DNA of 64,000 bases, taken from positions 3,589,001-3,653,000 of the forward strand of contig JAQPZY010001561.1 of NCBI GenBank assembly GCA_029931535.1, written 5' to 3'. This document shows, piece after piece, positions 11,290-25,219 of this stretch. Position 1 is the first letter of the stretch; every line of letters begins with the position of its first letter. Origin of the DNA: Margaritifera margaritifera (lineage: Eukaryota; Mollusca; Bivalvia; Unionida; Margaritiferidae). The notes below the pieces were generated by a model that made no database searches, was not told the origin of the DNA, and was given only the letters and a program-made list of their open reading frames with translations. Position numbers and translations under genes: made by a program.

Positions 11290-14200
11290 TAAGGTATTAT
11301 ATGTGTATCAAGCAGTCAAATACTATAATAAGGCATGCTATGTGTATCAAGCAGTCAAATACTATAATAAGGTATTATATGTGTATCAAGAAGTCAAATA
11401 CTATAATAAGGTATTATATGTGTATCAAGAAGTCAAATACTATAATAAGGTATTCTATGTGTATCAAGCAGTCAAATACTATAATAAGGTATTATATGTG
11501 TATCAAGCAGTCAAATACTATAATAAGGTATTCTATGTGTATCAAGAAGTCAAATACTATAATAAGGTATTATATGTGTATCAAGCAGTCAAATACTATA
11601 ATAAGGTATTATATGTGTACCAAGCAGTCAAATACTATAATAAGGCATTCTATGTGTATCAAGCAGTCAAATACTATAATAAGGTATTCTATGTGTATCA
11701 AGCAGTCAAATACTATAAGAAGGCATTATATCCGTACAAAGCAGTCAAATACTATAATAAGGTATTCTATGTGTATCAAGAAGTCAAATACTATAATAAG
11801 GATGGCATTCTATGTGTATCAAGCAGTCAAATACTATAATAAGGTATTCTATGTGTATCAAGAAGTCAAATACTATAATAAGGATGGCATTCTATGTGTA
11901 TCAAGCAGTCAAATACTATAATAAGGTATTCTATGTGTATCAAGCAGTCAAATACTATAATAAGGTATTCTATGTGTATCAAGCAGTCAAATACTATAAT
12001 AAGGTATTCTATGTGTATCAAGCAGTCAAATACTATAATAAGGTATTATATGTGTATCAAGCAGTCAAATACTATAATAAGGTATTATATGTGTATCAAG
12101 CAGTCAAATACTATAATAAGGTATTCTATGTGTATCAAGCAGTCAAATACTATAATAAGGCATTCGATGTGTGACAAGCAGTCAAATACTATAATAAGGT
12201 ATTCTATGTGTGACAAGCAGTCAAATACTATAATAAGGCATTATATCCGTACCAAGCAGTCAAATACTATAATAAGGCATTCTATGTGTGACAAGCAGTC
12301 AAATACTATAATAAGGCATTTTATGTGTATCAAGCAGTCAAATACTATAATAAGGCATTCGATGTGTGACAAGCAGTCAAATACTATAATAAGGTATTCT
12401 ATGTGTATCAAGCAGTCAAATACTATAATAAGGCATTATATGTGTATCAAGCAGTCAAATACTATAATAAGGCATTCTATGTGTACCAAGCAGTCAAATA
12501 CTATAATAAGGCATTCTATGTGTATCAAGAAGTCAAATACTATAATAAGGTATTATATGTGTACCAAGCAGTCAAATACTATAATAAGGTATTATATGTG
12601 TATCAAGCAGTCAAATACTATAATAAGGTATTATATGTGTATCAAGCAGTCAAATACTAAAATAAGGTATTATATGTGTATCAAGCAGTCAAATACTATA
12701 ATAAGGCATTATATCCGTACCAAGCAGTCAAATACTATAATAAGGCATTCTATGTATATCAAGCAGTCAAATACTATAATAAGATATTCTATGTGTATCA
12801 AGCAGTCAAATACTATAATAAGGTATTATATGTGTATCAAGCAGTCAAATACTATAATAAGGCATTCTATGCGTATCAAGCAGTCAAATACTATAATAAG
12901 GCATTCTATGTGTATCAAGCAGTCAAATACTATAATAAGGCATTCTGTGTGTACCAAGCAGTCAAATACTATAATAAGGTATTATATGTGTATCAAGCAG
13001 TCAAATACTATAATAAGGCATTCTATGTGTATCAAGCAGTCAAATACTATAATAAGGCATTCTATGTGTATCAAGCAGTCAAATACTATAATAAGGTATT
13101 ATATGTGAATCAAGAAGTCAAATACTATAATAAGGTATAATATGTGTATCAAGCAGTCAAATACTATAATAAGGTATTATATGTGTATCAAGCAGTCAAA
13201 TACTATAATAAGGCATTCTATGTGTATCAAGCAGTCAAATACTATAATAAGGTATTATATGTGTATCAAGCAGTCAAATACTATAATAAGGCATTCTATG
13301 CGTATCAAGCAGTCAAATACTATAATAAGGCATTCTATGTGTATCAAGCAGTCAAATACTATAATAAGGTATTATATGTGTATCAAGAAGTCAAATACTA
13401 TAATAAGGTATTATATGTGTATCAAGCAGTCAAATACTATAATAATGTATTATATGTGTATCAAGCAGTCAAATACTATAATAAGGTATTCTATGTGTAT
13501 CAAGCAGTCAAATACTATAATAAGGTATTATATGTGTATCAAGCAGTCAAATACTATAAAAAGGCATTCTATGTGTATCAAGCAGTCAAATACTATAATA
13601 AGGCATTATATGTGTATCAAGCAGTCAAATACTATAATAAGGTATTATATGTGTACCAAGCAGTCAAATACTAAAATAAGGTATTATATGTGTATCAAGC
13701 AGTCAAATACTATAATAAGGCACTATATCCGTACCAAGCAGTCAAATACTATAATAAGGCATTATATGTGTATCAAGCAGTCAAATACTATAATAAGGTA
13801 TTCTATGTGTATCAAGCAGTCAAATACTATAATAAGGTATTATATGTGTATCAAGCAGTCAAATACTATAATAAGGCATTCTATGCGTATCAAGCAGTCA
13901 AATACTATAATAAGGCATTCTATGTGTATCAAGCAGTCAAATACTATAATAAGGCATTCTATGTGTACCAAGCAGTCAAATACTATAATAAGGTATTATA
14001 TGTGTATCAAGCAGTCAAATACTATAATAAGGCATTCTATGTGTATCAAGCAGTCAAATACTATAATAAGGCATTCTATGTGTATCAAGCAGTCAAATAC
14101 TATAATAAGGTATTATATGTGTATCAAGAAGTCAAATACTATAATAAGGTATTATATGTGTATCAAGCAGTCAAATACTATAATAAGGTATTATATGTGT

Positions 14201-14889
14201 ATCAAGCAGTCAAATACTATAATAAGGCATTCTATGTGTATCAAGCAGTCAAATACTATAATCAGGTATTATATGTGTATCAAGCAGTCAAATACTATAA
14301 TAAGGCATTCTATGTGTATCAAGCAGTCAAATACTATAATAAGGCATTATATGTGTATCAAGCAGTCAAATACTATAATTAGGTATTATATGTGTACCAA
14401 GCAGTCAAATACTAAAATAAGGTATTATATGTGTATCAAGCAGTCAAATACTATAATAAGGCATTATATCCGTACCAAGCAGTCAAATACTATAATAAGG
14501 CATTCTATGTGTATCAAGCAGTCAAATACTATAATAAGGCATTCTATGTGTATCAAGCAGTCAAATACTATAATAAGGTATTATATGTGTATCAAGAAGT
14601 CAAATACTATAATAAGGATGGCATTCTATGCGTACCAAGCAGTCAAATACTATAATAAGGTATTATATGTGTATCAAGCAGTCAAATACTATAATGAGGT
14701 AGTATATGTGTATCAAGCAGTCAAATACTATAATAAGGCATTATATGTGTATCAAGCAGTCAAATACTATAATAAGGCATTATATGTGTATCAAGCAGTC
14801 AAATACTATAATAAGGCATTCTATGTGTATCAAGCAGTCAAATACTATAATAAGGCATTCTATGTGTATCAAGCAGTCAAATACTATAA
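11290..14889. repeat. Higher-order repeat, 3600 bp, copy 1
   Basis: Unit-by-unit variants recur at an offset of exactly 3600 bp (92 units of 39 bp plus three 4-bp insertions). Markers include the four TGTGACAAG units at 12172-12370, which recur at 15772-15970. The start is set where similarity to the +3600 copy begins and is accurate to one or two units. Confidence 0.85.
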
Positions 14890-17800
14890 TAAGGTATTCT
14901 ATGTGTATCAAGCAGTCAAATACTATAATAAGGCATGCTATGTGTATCAAGCAGTCAAATACTATAATAAGGTATTATATGTGTATCAAGAAGTCAAATA
15001 CTATAATAAGGTATTATATGTGTATCAAGAAGTCAAATACTATAATAAGGTATTCTATGTGTATCAAGCAGTCAAATACTATAATAAGGTATTATATGTG
15101 TATCAAGCAGTCAAATACTATAATAAGGTATTCTATGTGTATCAAGAAGTCAAATACTATAATAAGGTATTATATGTGTATCAAGCAGTCAAATACTATA
15201 ATAAGGTATTATATGTGTACCAAGCAGTCAAATACTATAATAAGGCATTCTATGTGTATCAAGCAGTCAAATACTATAATAAGGTATTCTATGTGTATCA
15301 AGCAGTCAAATACTATAAGAAGGCATTATATCCGTACAAAGCAGTCAAATACTATAATAAGGTATTCTATGTGTATCAAGAAGTCAAATACTATAATAAG
15401 GATGGCATTCTATGTGTATCAAGCAGTCAAATACTATAATAAGGTATTCTATGTGTATCAAGAAGTCAAATACTATAATAAGGATGGCATTCTATGTGTA
15501 TCAAGCAGTCAAATACTATAATAAGGTATTATATGTGTATCAAGCAGTCAAATACTATAATAAGGTATTCTATGTGTATCAAGCAGTCAAATACTATAAT
15601 AAGGTATTCTATGTGTATCAAGCAGTCAAATACTATAATAAGGTATTATATGTGTATCAAGCAGTCAAATACTATAATAAGGTATTATATGTGTATCAAG
15701 CAGTCAAATACTATAATAAGGTATTATATGTGTATCAAGCAGTCAAATACTATAATAAGGCATTCGATGTGTGACAAGCAGTCAAATACTATAATAAGGT
15801 ATTCTATGTGTGACAAGCAGTCAAATACTATAATAAGGCATTATATCCGTACCAAGCAGTCAAATACTATAATAAGGCATTCTATGTGTGACAAGCAGTC
15901 AAATACTATAATAAGGCATTTTATGTGTATCAAGCAGTCAAATACTATAATAAGGCATTCGATGTGTGACAAGCAGTCAAATACTATAATAAGGTATTCT
16001 ATGTGTATCAAGCAGTCAAATACTATAATAAGGCATTATATGTGTATCAAGCAGTCAAATACTATAATAAGGCATTCTATGTGTACCAAGCAGTCAAATA
16101 CTATAATAAGGCATTCTATGTGTATCAAGAAGTCAAATACTATAATAAGGTATTATATGTGTACCAAGCAGTCAAATACTATAATAAGGTATTATATGTG
16201 TATCAAGCAGTCAAATACTATAATAAGGTATTATATGTGTATCAAGCAGTCAAATACTAAAATAAGGTATTATATGTGTATCAAGCAGTCAAATACTATA
16301 ATAAGGCATTATATCCGTACCAAGCAGTCAAATACTATAATAAGGCATTCTATGTATATCAAGCAGTCAAATACTATAATAAGATATTCTATGTGTATCA
16401 AGCAGTCAAATACTATAATAAGGTATTATATGTGTATCAAGCAGTCAAATACTATAATAAGGCATTCTATGCGTATCAAGCAGTCAAATACTATAATAAG
16501 GCATTCTATGTGTATCAAGCAGTCAAATACTATAATAAGGCATTCTGTGTGTACCAAGCAGTCAAATACTGTAATAAGGTATTATATGTGTATCAAGCAG
16601 TCAAATACTATAATAAGGCATTCTATGTGTATCAAGCAGTCAAATACTATAATAAGGCATTCTATGTGTATCAAGCAGTCAAATACTATAATAAGGTATT
16701 ATATGTGAATCAAGAAGTCAAATACTATAATAAGGTATAATATGTGTATCAAGCAGTCAAATACTATAATAAGGTATTATATGTGTATCAAGCAGTCAAA
16801 TACTATAATAAGGCATTCTATGTGTATCAAGCAGTCAAATACTATAATAAGGTATTATATGTGTATCAAGCAGTCAAATACTATAATAAGGCATTCTATG
16901 CGTATCAAGCAGTCAAATACTATAATAAGGCATTCTATGTGTATCAAGCAGTCAAATACTATAATAAGGTATTATATGTGTATCAAGAAGTCAAATACTA
17001 TAATAAGGTATTATATGTGTATCAAGCAGTCAAATACTATAATAATGTATTATATGTGTATCAAGCAGTCAAATACTATAATAAGGTATTCTATGTGTAT
17101 CAAGCAGTCAAATACTATAATAAGGTATTATATGTGTATCAAGCAGTCAAATACTATAAAAAGGCATTCTATGTGTATCAAGCAGTCAAATACTATAATA
17201 AGGCATTATATGTGTATCAAGCAGTCAAATACTATAATAAGGTATTATATGTGTACCAAGCAGTCAAATACTAAAATAAGGTATTATATGTGTATCAAGC
17301 AGTCAAATACTATAATAAGGCACTATATCCGTACCAAGCAGTCAAATACTATAATAAGGCATTATATGTGTATCAAGCAGTCAAATACTATAATAAGGTA
17401 TTATATGTGTATCAAGCAGTCAAATACTATAATAAGGTATTATATGTGTATCAAGCAGTCAAATACTATAATAAGGCATTCTATGCGTATCAAGCAGTCA
17501 AATACTATAATAAGGCATTCTATGTGTATCAAGCAGTCAAATACTATAATAAGGCATTCTATGTGTACCAAGCAGTCAAATACTATAATAAGGTATTATA
17601 TGTGTATCAAGCAGTCAAATACTATAATAAGGCATTCTATGTGTATCAAGCAGTCAAATACTATAATAAGGCATTCTATGTGTATCAAGCAGTCAAATAC
17701 TATAATAAGGTATTATATGTGTATCAAGAAGTCAAATACTATAATAAGGTATTATATGTGTATCAAGCAGTCAAATACTATAATAAGGCATTCTATGTGT

Positions 17801-18490
17801 ATCAAGCAGTCAAATACTATAATAAGGCATTCTATGTGTATCAAGCAGTCAAATACTATAATCAGGTATTATATGTGTATCAAGCAGTCAAATACTATAA
17901 TAAGGCATTCTATGTGTATCAAGCAGTCAAATACTATAATAAGGCATTATATGTGTATCAAGCAGTCAAATACTATAATTAGGTATTATATGTGTACCAA
18001 GCAGTCAAATACTAAAATAAGGTATTATATGTGTATCAAGCAGTCAAATACTATAATAAGGCATTATATCCGTACCAAGCAGTCAAATACTATAATAAGG
18101 CATTCTATGTGTATCAAGCAGTCAAATACTATAATAAGGCATTCTATGTGTATCAAGCAGTCAAATACTATAATAAGGTATTATATGTGTATCAAGAAGT
18201 CAAATACTATAATAAGGATGGCATTCTATGCGTACCAAGCAGTCAAATACTATAATAAGGTATTATATGTGTATCAAGCAGTCAAATACTATAATAAGGT
18301 ATTATATGTGTATCAAGCAGTCAAATACTATAATAAGGCATTATATGTGTATCAAGCAGTCAAATACTATAATAAGGCATTATATGTGTATCAAGCAGTC
18401 AAATACTATAATAAGGCATTCTATGTGTATCAAGCAGTCAAATACTATAATAAGGCATTCTATGTGTATCAAGCAGTCAAATACTATAAT
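14890..18490. repeat. Higher-order repeat, 3600 bp, copy 2
   Basis: Differs from copy 1 at roughly a dozen positions by eye, for example ACTATAAT to ACTGTAAT at 16571 and changes near 15531, 15725, 17403 and 17787. Similarity ends near 18533, where AAGGCATGC of copy 1 is not matched. Confidence 0.85.
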
Positions 18491-21400
18491 AAGGTATTCT
18501 ATGTGTATCAAGCAGTCAAATACTATAATAAGGTATTATATGTGTATCAAGCAGTCAAATACTATAATAAAGTATTACATGTGTATCAAGCAGTCAAATA
18601 CTATAATAAGGTATTCTATGTGTATCAAGCAGTCAAATACTATAATAAGGTATTACATGTGTATCAAGCAGTCAAATACTATAATAAGGTATTCTATGTG
18701 TATCAAGCAGTCAAATACTATAATAAGGTATTCTATGCATACCAAGCAGTCAAATACTATAATAAGGTATTACATGTGTATCAAGCAGTCAAATACTATA
18801 ATAAGGTATTATATGTGTATCAAGCAGTCAAATACTATAATAAGGTATTACATGTGTATCAAGCAGTCAAATACTATAATAAGGCATTCTATGTGTATCA
18901 AGCAGTCAAATACTATAATAAGGTATTCTATGTGTATCAAGCAGTCAAATACTATAATAAGGAATTCTATGCGTACCAAGCAGTCAAATACTATAATAAG
19001 GTATTACATGTGTATCAAGCAGTCAAATACTATAATAAGGTATTCTATGTGTATCAAGCAGTCAAATACTATAATAAGGTATTACATGTGTATCAAGCAG
19101 TCAAATACTATAATAAGGTATTCTATGTGTATCAAGCAGTCAAATACTATAATAAGGTATTCTATGTGTATCAAGCAGTCAAATACTATAATAAGGTATT
19201 CTATGTGTATCAAGCAGTCAAATACTATAATAAGGTATTACATGTGTATCAAGCAGTCAAATACTATAATAAGGCATTCTATGCGTATCAAGCAGTCAAA
19301 TACTATAATAAGGTATTATATGTGTATCAAGAAGTCAAATACTATAATAAGGTATTATATGTGTACCAAGCAGTCAAATACTATAATAAGGCATTATATG
19401 TGTACCAAGCAGTCAAATACTATAATAAGGCATTATATGTGTACCAAGCAGTCAAATACTATAATAAGGCATTCTATGTGTATCAAGCAGTCAAATACTA
19501 TAATAAGGTATTATATGTGTATCAAGCAGTCAAATACTATAATAAGGTATTATATGTGTACCAAGCAGTCAAATACTATAATAAGGTATTATATGTGTAT
19601 CAAGCAGTCAAATACTATAATAAGGTATTATATGTGTACCAAGCAGTCAAATACTATAATAAGGCATTATATGTGTATCAAGCAGTCAAATACTATAATG
19701 AGGCATTATATGCGTACCAAGCAGTCAAATACTATAATAAGGTATTATATGTGTATCAAGCAGTCAAATACTATAATAAGGCATTCTATGTGTATCAAGC
19801 AGTCAAATACTATAATAAGGCATTCTATGTGTACCAAGCAGTCAAATACTATAATAAGGTATTATATGTGTATCAAGCAGTCAAATACTATAATAAGGCA
19901 TTCTATGTGTATCAAGCAGTCAAATACTATAATAAGGCATTCTATGTGTATCAAGCAGTCAAATACTATAATAAGGTATTATATGTGTATCAAGAAGTCA
20001 AATACTATAATAAGGTATTATATGTGTATCAAGCAGTCAAATACTATAATAAGGCATTCTATGTGTATCAAGCAGTCAAATACTATAATAAGGCATTCTA
20101 TGTGTATCAAGCAGTCAAATACTATAATCAGGTATTATATGTGTATCAAGCAGTCAAATACTATAATAAGGCATTCTATGTGTATCAAGCAGTCAAATAC
20201 TATAATAAGGCATTATATGTGTATCAAGCAGTCAAATACTATAATTAGGTATTATATGTGTACCAAGCAGTGAAATACTAAAATAAGGTATTATATGTGT
20301 ATCAAGCAGTCAAATACTATAATAAGGCATTATATCCGTACCAAGCAGTCAAATACTATAATAAGGCATTCTATGTGTATCAAGCAGTCAAATACTATAA
20401 TAAGGCATTCTATGTGTATCAAGCAGTCAAATACTATAATAAGGTATTATATGTGTATCAAGAAGTCAAATACTATAATAAGGATGGCATTCTATGCGTA
20501 CCAAGCAGTCAAATACTATAATAAGGTATTATATGTGTATCAAGCAGTCAAATACTATAATAAGGTATTATATGTGTATCAAGCAGTCAAATACTATAAT
20601 AAGGCATTATATGTGTATCAAGCAGTCAAATACTATAATAAGGCATTATATGTGTATCAAGCAGTCAAATACTATAATAAGGCATTCTATGTGTATCAAG
20701 CAGTCAAATACTATAATAAGGCATTCTATGTGTATCAAGCAGTCAAATACTATAATAAGGTATTCTATGTGTATCAAGCAGTCAAATACTATAATAAGGT
20801 ATTATATGTGTATCAAGCAGTCAAATACTATAATAAAGTATTACATGTGTATCAAGCAGTCAAATACTATAATAAGGTATTCTATGTGTATCAAGCAGTC
20901 AAATACTATAATAAGGTATTACATGTGTATCAAGCAGTCAAATACTATAATAAGGTATTCTATGTGTATCAAGCAGTCAAATACTATAATAAGGTATTCT
21001 ATGCATACCAAGCAGTCAAATACTATAATAAGGTATTACATGTGTATCAAGCAGTCAAATACTATAATAAGGTATTATATGTGTATCAAGCAGTCAAATA
21101 CTATAATAAGGTATTACATGTGTATCAAGCAGTCAAATACTATAATAAGGCATTCTATGTGTATCAAGCAGTCAAATACTATAATAAGGTATTCTATGTG
21201 TATCAAGCAGTCAAATACTATAATAAGGAATTCTATGCGTACCAAGCAGTCAAATACTATAATAAGGTATTACATGTGTATCAAGCAGTCAAATACTATA
21301 ATAAGGTATTCTATGTGTATCAAGCAGTCAAATACTATAATAAGGTATTACATGTGTATCAAGCAGTCAAATACTATAATAAGGCATTCTATGCGTATCA

Positions 21401-21870
21401 AGCAGTCAAATACTATAATAAGGTATTATATGTGTATCAAGCAGTCAAATACTATAATAAGGTATTATATGTGTACCAAGCAGTCAAATACTATAATAAG
21501 GCATTATATGTGTACCAAGCAGTCAAATACTATAATAAGGCATTATATGTGTACCAAGCAGTCAAATACTATAATAAGGCATTCTATGTGTATCAAGCAG
21601 TCAAATACTATAATAAGGTATTATATGTGTATCAAGCAGTCAAATACTATAATAAGGTATTATATGTGTACCAAGCAGTCAAATACTATAATAAGGTATT
21701 ATATGTGTATCAAGCAGTCAAATACTATAATAAGGTATTATATGTGTACCAAGCAGTCAAATACTATAATAAGGCATTATATGTGTATCAAGCAGTCAAA
21801 TACTATAATGAGGCATTATATGCGTACCAAGCAGTCAAATACTATAATAAGGTATTATATGTGTATCAAG
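17530..21870. repeat. Higher-order repeat, 2266-bp period, two copies
   Basis: Variant order repeats at an offset of 2266 bp (58 units plus one 4-bp insertion). For example, the marker unit ending ACTATAATTAGG near 17977 recurs near 20243, and the GGATGGC unit at 18217 recurs at 20482. The second copy lacks three units (117 bp) that the first has near 19100-19220. Boundaries are approximate. Confidence 0.75.
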
Positions 21871-24180
21871 CAGTCAAATACTATTATAAGGTATTATATG
21901 TGTATCAAGCAGTCAAATACTATAATAAGGCATTCTATGTGTATCAAGCAGTCAAATACTATAATAAGGCATTATATGCGTACCAAGCAGTCAAATACTA
22001 TAATAAGGCATTATATGTGTATCAAGCAGTCAAATACTATAATAAGGCATTCTATGTGTATCAAGCAGTCAAATACTATAATAAGGCATTCTATGTGTAC
22101 CAAGCAGTCAAATACTATAATAAGGTATTATATGTGTATCAAACAGATATTACTATATAATAAGGTATTCTATGTGTATCAAGCAGTCAAATACTATAAT
22201 AAGGTATTCTATGTGTATCAAGCAGTCAAATACTATAATAAGTTATTATATGTGTATCAAACAGTCAAATACTATAATAAGGTATTACATGTGTATCAAG
22301 CAGTCAAATACTATAATAAGGTATTCTATGTGTATCAAGCAGTCAAATACTATAATAAGGCATTCTATGTGTATCAAGCAGTCAAATACTTTAATAAGGC
22401 ATTCTATGCGTACCAAGCAGTCAAATACTATAATAAGGCATTCTATGCGTACCAAGCAGTCAAATACTATAATAAGGCATTCTATGTGTATCAAGCAGTC
22501 AAATACTATAATAAGGCATTATATGTGTATCAAGCAGTCAAATACTATAATAAGGCATTCTATGTGTATCAAGCAGTCAAATACTATAATAAGGCATTAT
22601 ATGTGTATCAAGCAGTCAAATACTATAATAAGGTATTATATGTGTATCAAACAGATATTACTATATAATAAGGTATTATATGTGTATCAAGCAGTCAAAT
22701 ACTATAATAAGGTATTATATGTGTATCAAGCAGTCAAATACTATAATAAGGCATTCTATGTGTATCAAGTAGTCAAATACTATAATAAGGCATTATATGT
22801 GTATCAAGCAGTCAAATACTATAATAAGGTATTATATGTGTATCAAACAGATATTACTATATAATAAGGTATTATATGTGTATCAAGCAGTCAAATACTA
22901 TAATAAGGTATTATATGTGTATCAAGCAGTCAAATACTATAATAAGGTATTCTATGTGTATCAAGCAGTCAAATACTATAATAAGGTATTCTATGTGTAT
23001 CAAGCAGTCAAATACTATAATAAGGTATTATATGTGTATCAAGCAGTCAAATACTATAATAAGGTATTCTATGTGTATCAAGCAGTCAAATACTATAATA
23101 AGGTATTATATGTGTATCAAGCAGTCAAATACTATAATAAGGTATTCTATGTGTATCAAGCAGTCAAATACTATAATAAGGTATTCTATGTGTATCAAGC
23201 AGTCAAATACTATAATAAGGTATTCTATGTGTATCAAGCAGTCAAATACTATAATAAGGCATTCTATGTGTATCAAGCAGTCAAATACTATAATAAGGTA
23301 TTCTATGTGTATCAAGCAGTCAAATACTATAATAAGGCATTCTATGTGTATCAAGCAGTCAAATACTATAATAAGGTATTCTATGTGTATCAAGCAGTCA
23401 AATACTATAATAAGGTATTCTATGTGTATCAAGCAGTCAAATACTATAATAAGGTATTCTATGTGTATCAAGCAGTCAAATACTATAATAAGGTATTATA
23501 TGTGTATCAAGCAGTCAAATACTATAATAAGGTATTATATGTGTATCAAGCAGTCAAATACTATAATAAGGCATTCTATGTGTATCAAGCAGTCAAATAC
23601 TATAATAAGGTATTCTATGTGTATCAAGCAGTCAAATACTATAATAAGGTATTATATGTGTATCAAGCAGTCAAATACTATAATAAGGCATTATATGTGT
23701 ATCAAGCAGTCAAATACTATAATAAGGTATTATATGTGTATCAAGCAGTCAAATACTATAATAAGTTATTATATGTGTATCAAGCAGTCAAATACTATAA
23801 TAAGGTATTATATGTGTATCAAGCAGTCAAATACTATAATAAGGTATTATATGTGTATCAAGCAGTCAAATACTATAATAAGGTATTATATGTGTATCAA
23901 GCAGTCAAATACTATAATAAGGTATTATATGTTATCAAGCAGTCAAATACTATAAAAAGGTATTATATGTGTACCAAACAGTCAAATACTATAATAAGCA
24001 TTATATGTGTACCAAGCAGTCAAATACTATAATAAGGCATTATATGTGTACCAAGCAGTTAAATACTATAATAAGGCATTATATGTGTACCAAACAGTCA
24101 AATACTACAAAAAGACTTTATATGTGTATCAAGCAGTCAAATACTATAATAAGGCATTATATGTGTACCAAACAGTCAAA

Positions 24181-24195
24181 TGTGTGTGTGTGTGT
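24181..24195. repeat. (TG)n at the satellite's right edge
   Basis: Seven TG dinucleotides start exactly where the last 39-bp unit breaks off after CAGTCAAA. Confidence 0.9.
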
Positions 24196-24879
24196 AACTA
24201 TCATGATCTTTAAATGTATTTAAGTTTATTTAGTTTAATCTCTTTATACAGTGACATATATCGGAAATTAATAAGGAAATTAAAAAATTTAATTAAGGTA
24301 GAAGCCATTATCATAATTGCTGCGTAAGGTGTGTCCATCCTTCTACAAAACACAGCTTCATACCATGTAAGATACTATTAGTTACATGCAAAATGACCCG
24401 TGTGAATCCAGTTTCCAAACTCGCGCAACTGATATAGTACTCTGGCGAGTATCGCCTTTTTGCTTTGACAGTATTATGGACAAAGCGTTTGCTTAAATTA
24501 TACCAGTTTCTGTTTTTGACAGAGAGTAGAATCTTATCAATGCCATTGGCGCAGCGACAGTCGTGATATTTCATGACGTATGATTGGGATGTCAGTTAGA
24601 TATATATCCTAGACTTTTTATATCGACCAATGCTGGTAGGAGCGGCTAAATATAGACAGATTTATTGCTTTAAGTATCTCAAGTGATTTCAGCTTGTAAA
24701 TAATACAGTATAACAAAATATTTGCGATATTGAGCAAAGAAATCTAGATGGCATATGGACATCACTGATATGATAAAAGTTGTAGGTCATTATACAGACA
24801 AATATGACCTATGGATTGATAATGTATGGTCGTCCATTCGGCCTCAAGACCTTGGTTAATGTAGGCGTTTATCTTACTT
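24196..24879. other. Intervening sequence without a recognised gene
   Basis: Contains an 87-codon - strand frame (24311-24574) with no recognisable domain and no supporting splice or promoter signal. Otherwise AT-rich spacer. Confidence 0.5.
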
Positions 24880-25219
24880 TATCAAACACTGTTGTCTGTA
24901 ATGCATTGTAACTTGATATGTAGATGTCTCATAAAGAATACTATGTCTCACAGACAAAACTAGGTCACTGTCACACGTTTTATACTCCAGTAACATGTGA
25001 AAGGTTTCATTTAGCACAGTTTATTAAACACTATTGCCTTTCGTGTCATGTACATTAGTATGTAGATGATCCGTTGGGAGAACTACCCCCTTCATACATA
25101 ACTAGGTCACTGTGATCGATATTGCATTCTCCAGGGATCTGCTTTAAGTTTTGCAGTTAGTTTATTTCTTAGACGCTATTGCTAGTATAGTCATGTAACT
25201 TTTTTATATGTAAATTCCT
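24880..25219. repeat. Degenerate ~140-bp tandem repeat
   Basis: Two units and part of a third align by eye. They begin TTTAT.AAACACT, then share GTAGATG and AACTAGGTCACTGT. The third unit passes directly into the 37-bp array. Unit identity looks to be only about 60-65 percent, so this is old. Confidence 0.5.

Larger units (their letters stand above)
10818..24182. repeat. Major satellite: 39-bp tandem array, about 340 copies
   Basis: An uninterrupted 13.4 kb array of a 39-bp unit. One half, AGTCAAATACTATAATAAGG, is almost invariant. The other half has two-state sites: GGT/GGC, ATTA/ATTC, GTG/GCG, TAT/TAC and AGCAG/AGAAG. Seven units carry a 4-bp insertion (GGATGGC, near 11801, 11882, 14617, 15401, 15482, 18217, 20482). 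The end units are degenerate (10818-10880, 24090-24180) and the right end runs into (TG)n. Two forward frames are stop-free in most units because 39 is 13 codons, giving frames of up to 1168 codons. Variant units bring in TGA (TGTGACAAG) or TAA (TACTAAAAT), and the 4-bp insertions shift frame. I treat it as non-coding satellite DNA. Confidence 0.95.

Noticed and set aside
10799..23955. Very long + strand reading frames (up to 1168 codons) encoding 13-residue repeats
   Set aside because: They follow from a stop-free 39-bp unit. Two frames are open at once, 4-bp insertions and stop-bearing units break them, and there is no start, splice or composition evidence for a gene.
10818..24182. CRISPR-like regular array
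   Set aside because: Units are directly adjacent with no unique spacers, and the window is eukaryotic. The variation is satellite-type.
24311..24574. 87-codon - strand frame to the right of the satellite
   Set aside because: No recognisable domain, no regulatory or splice context; length is compatible with chance.
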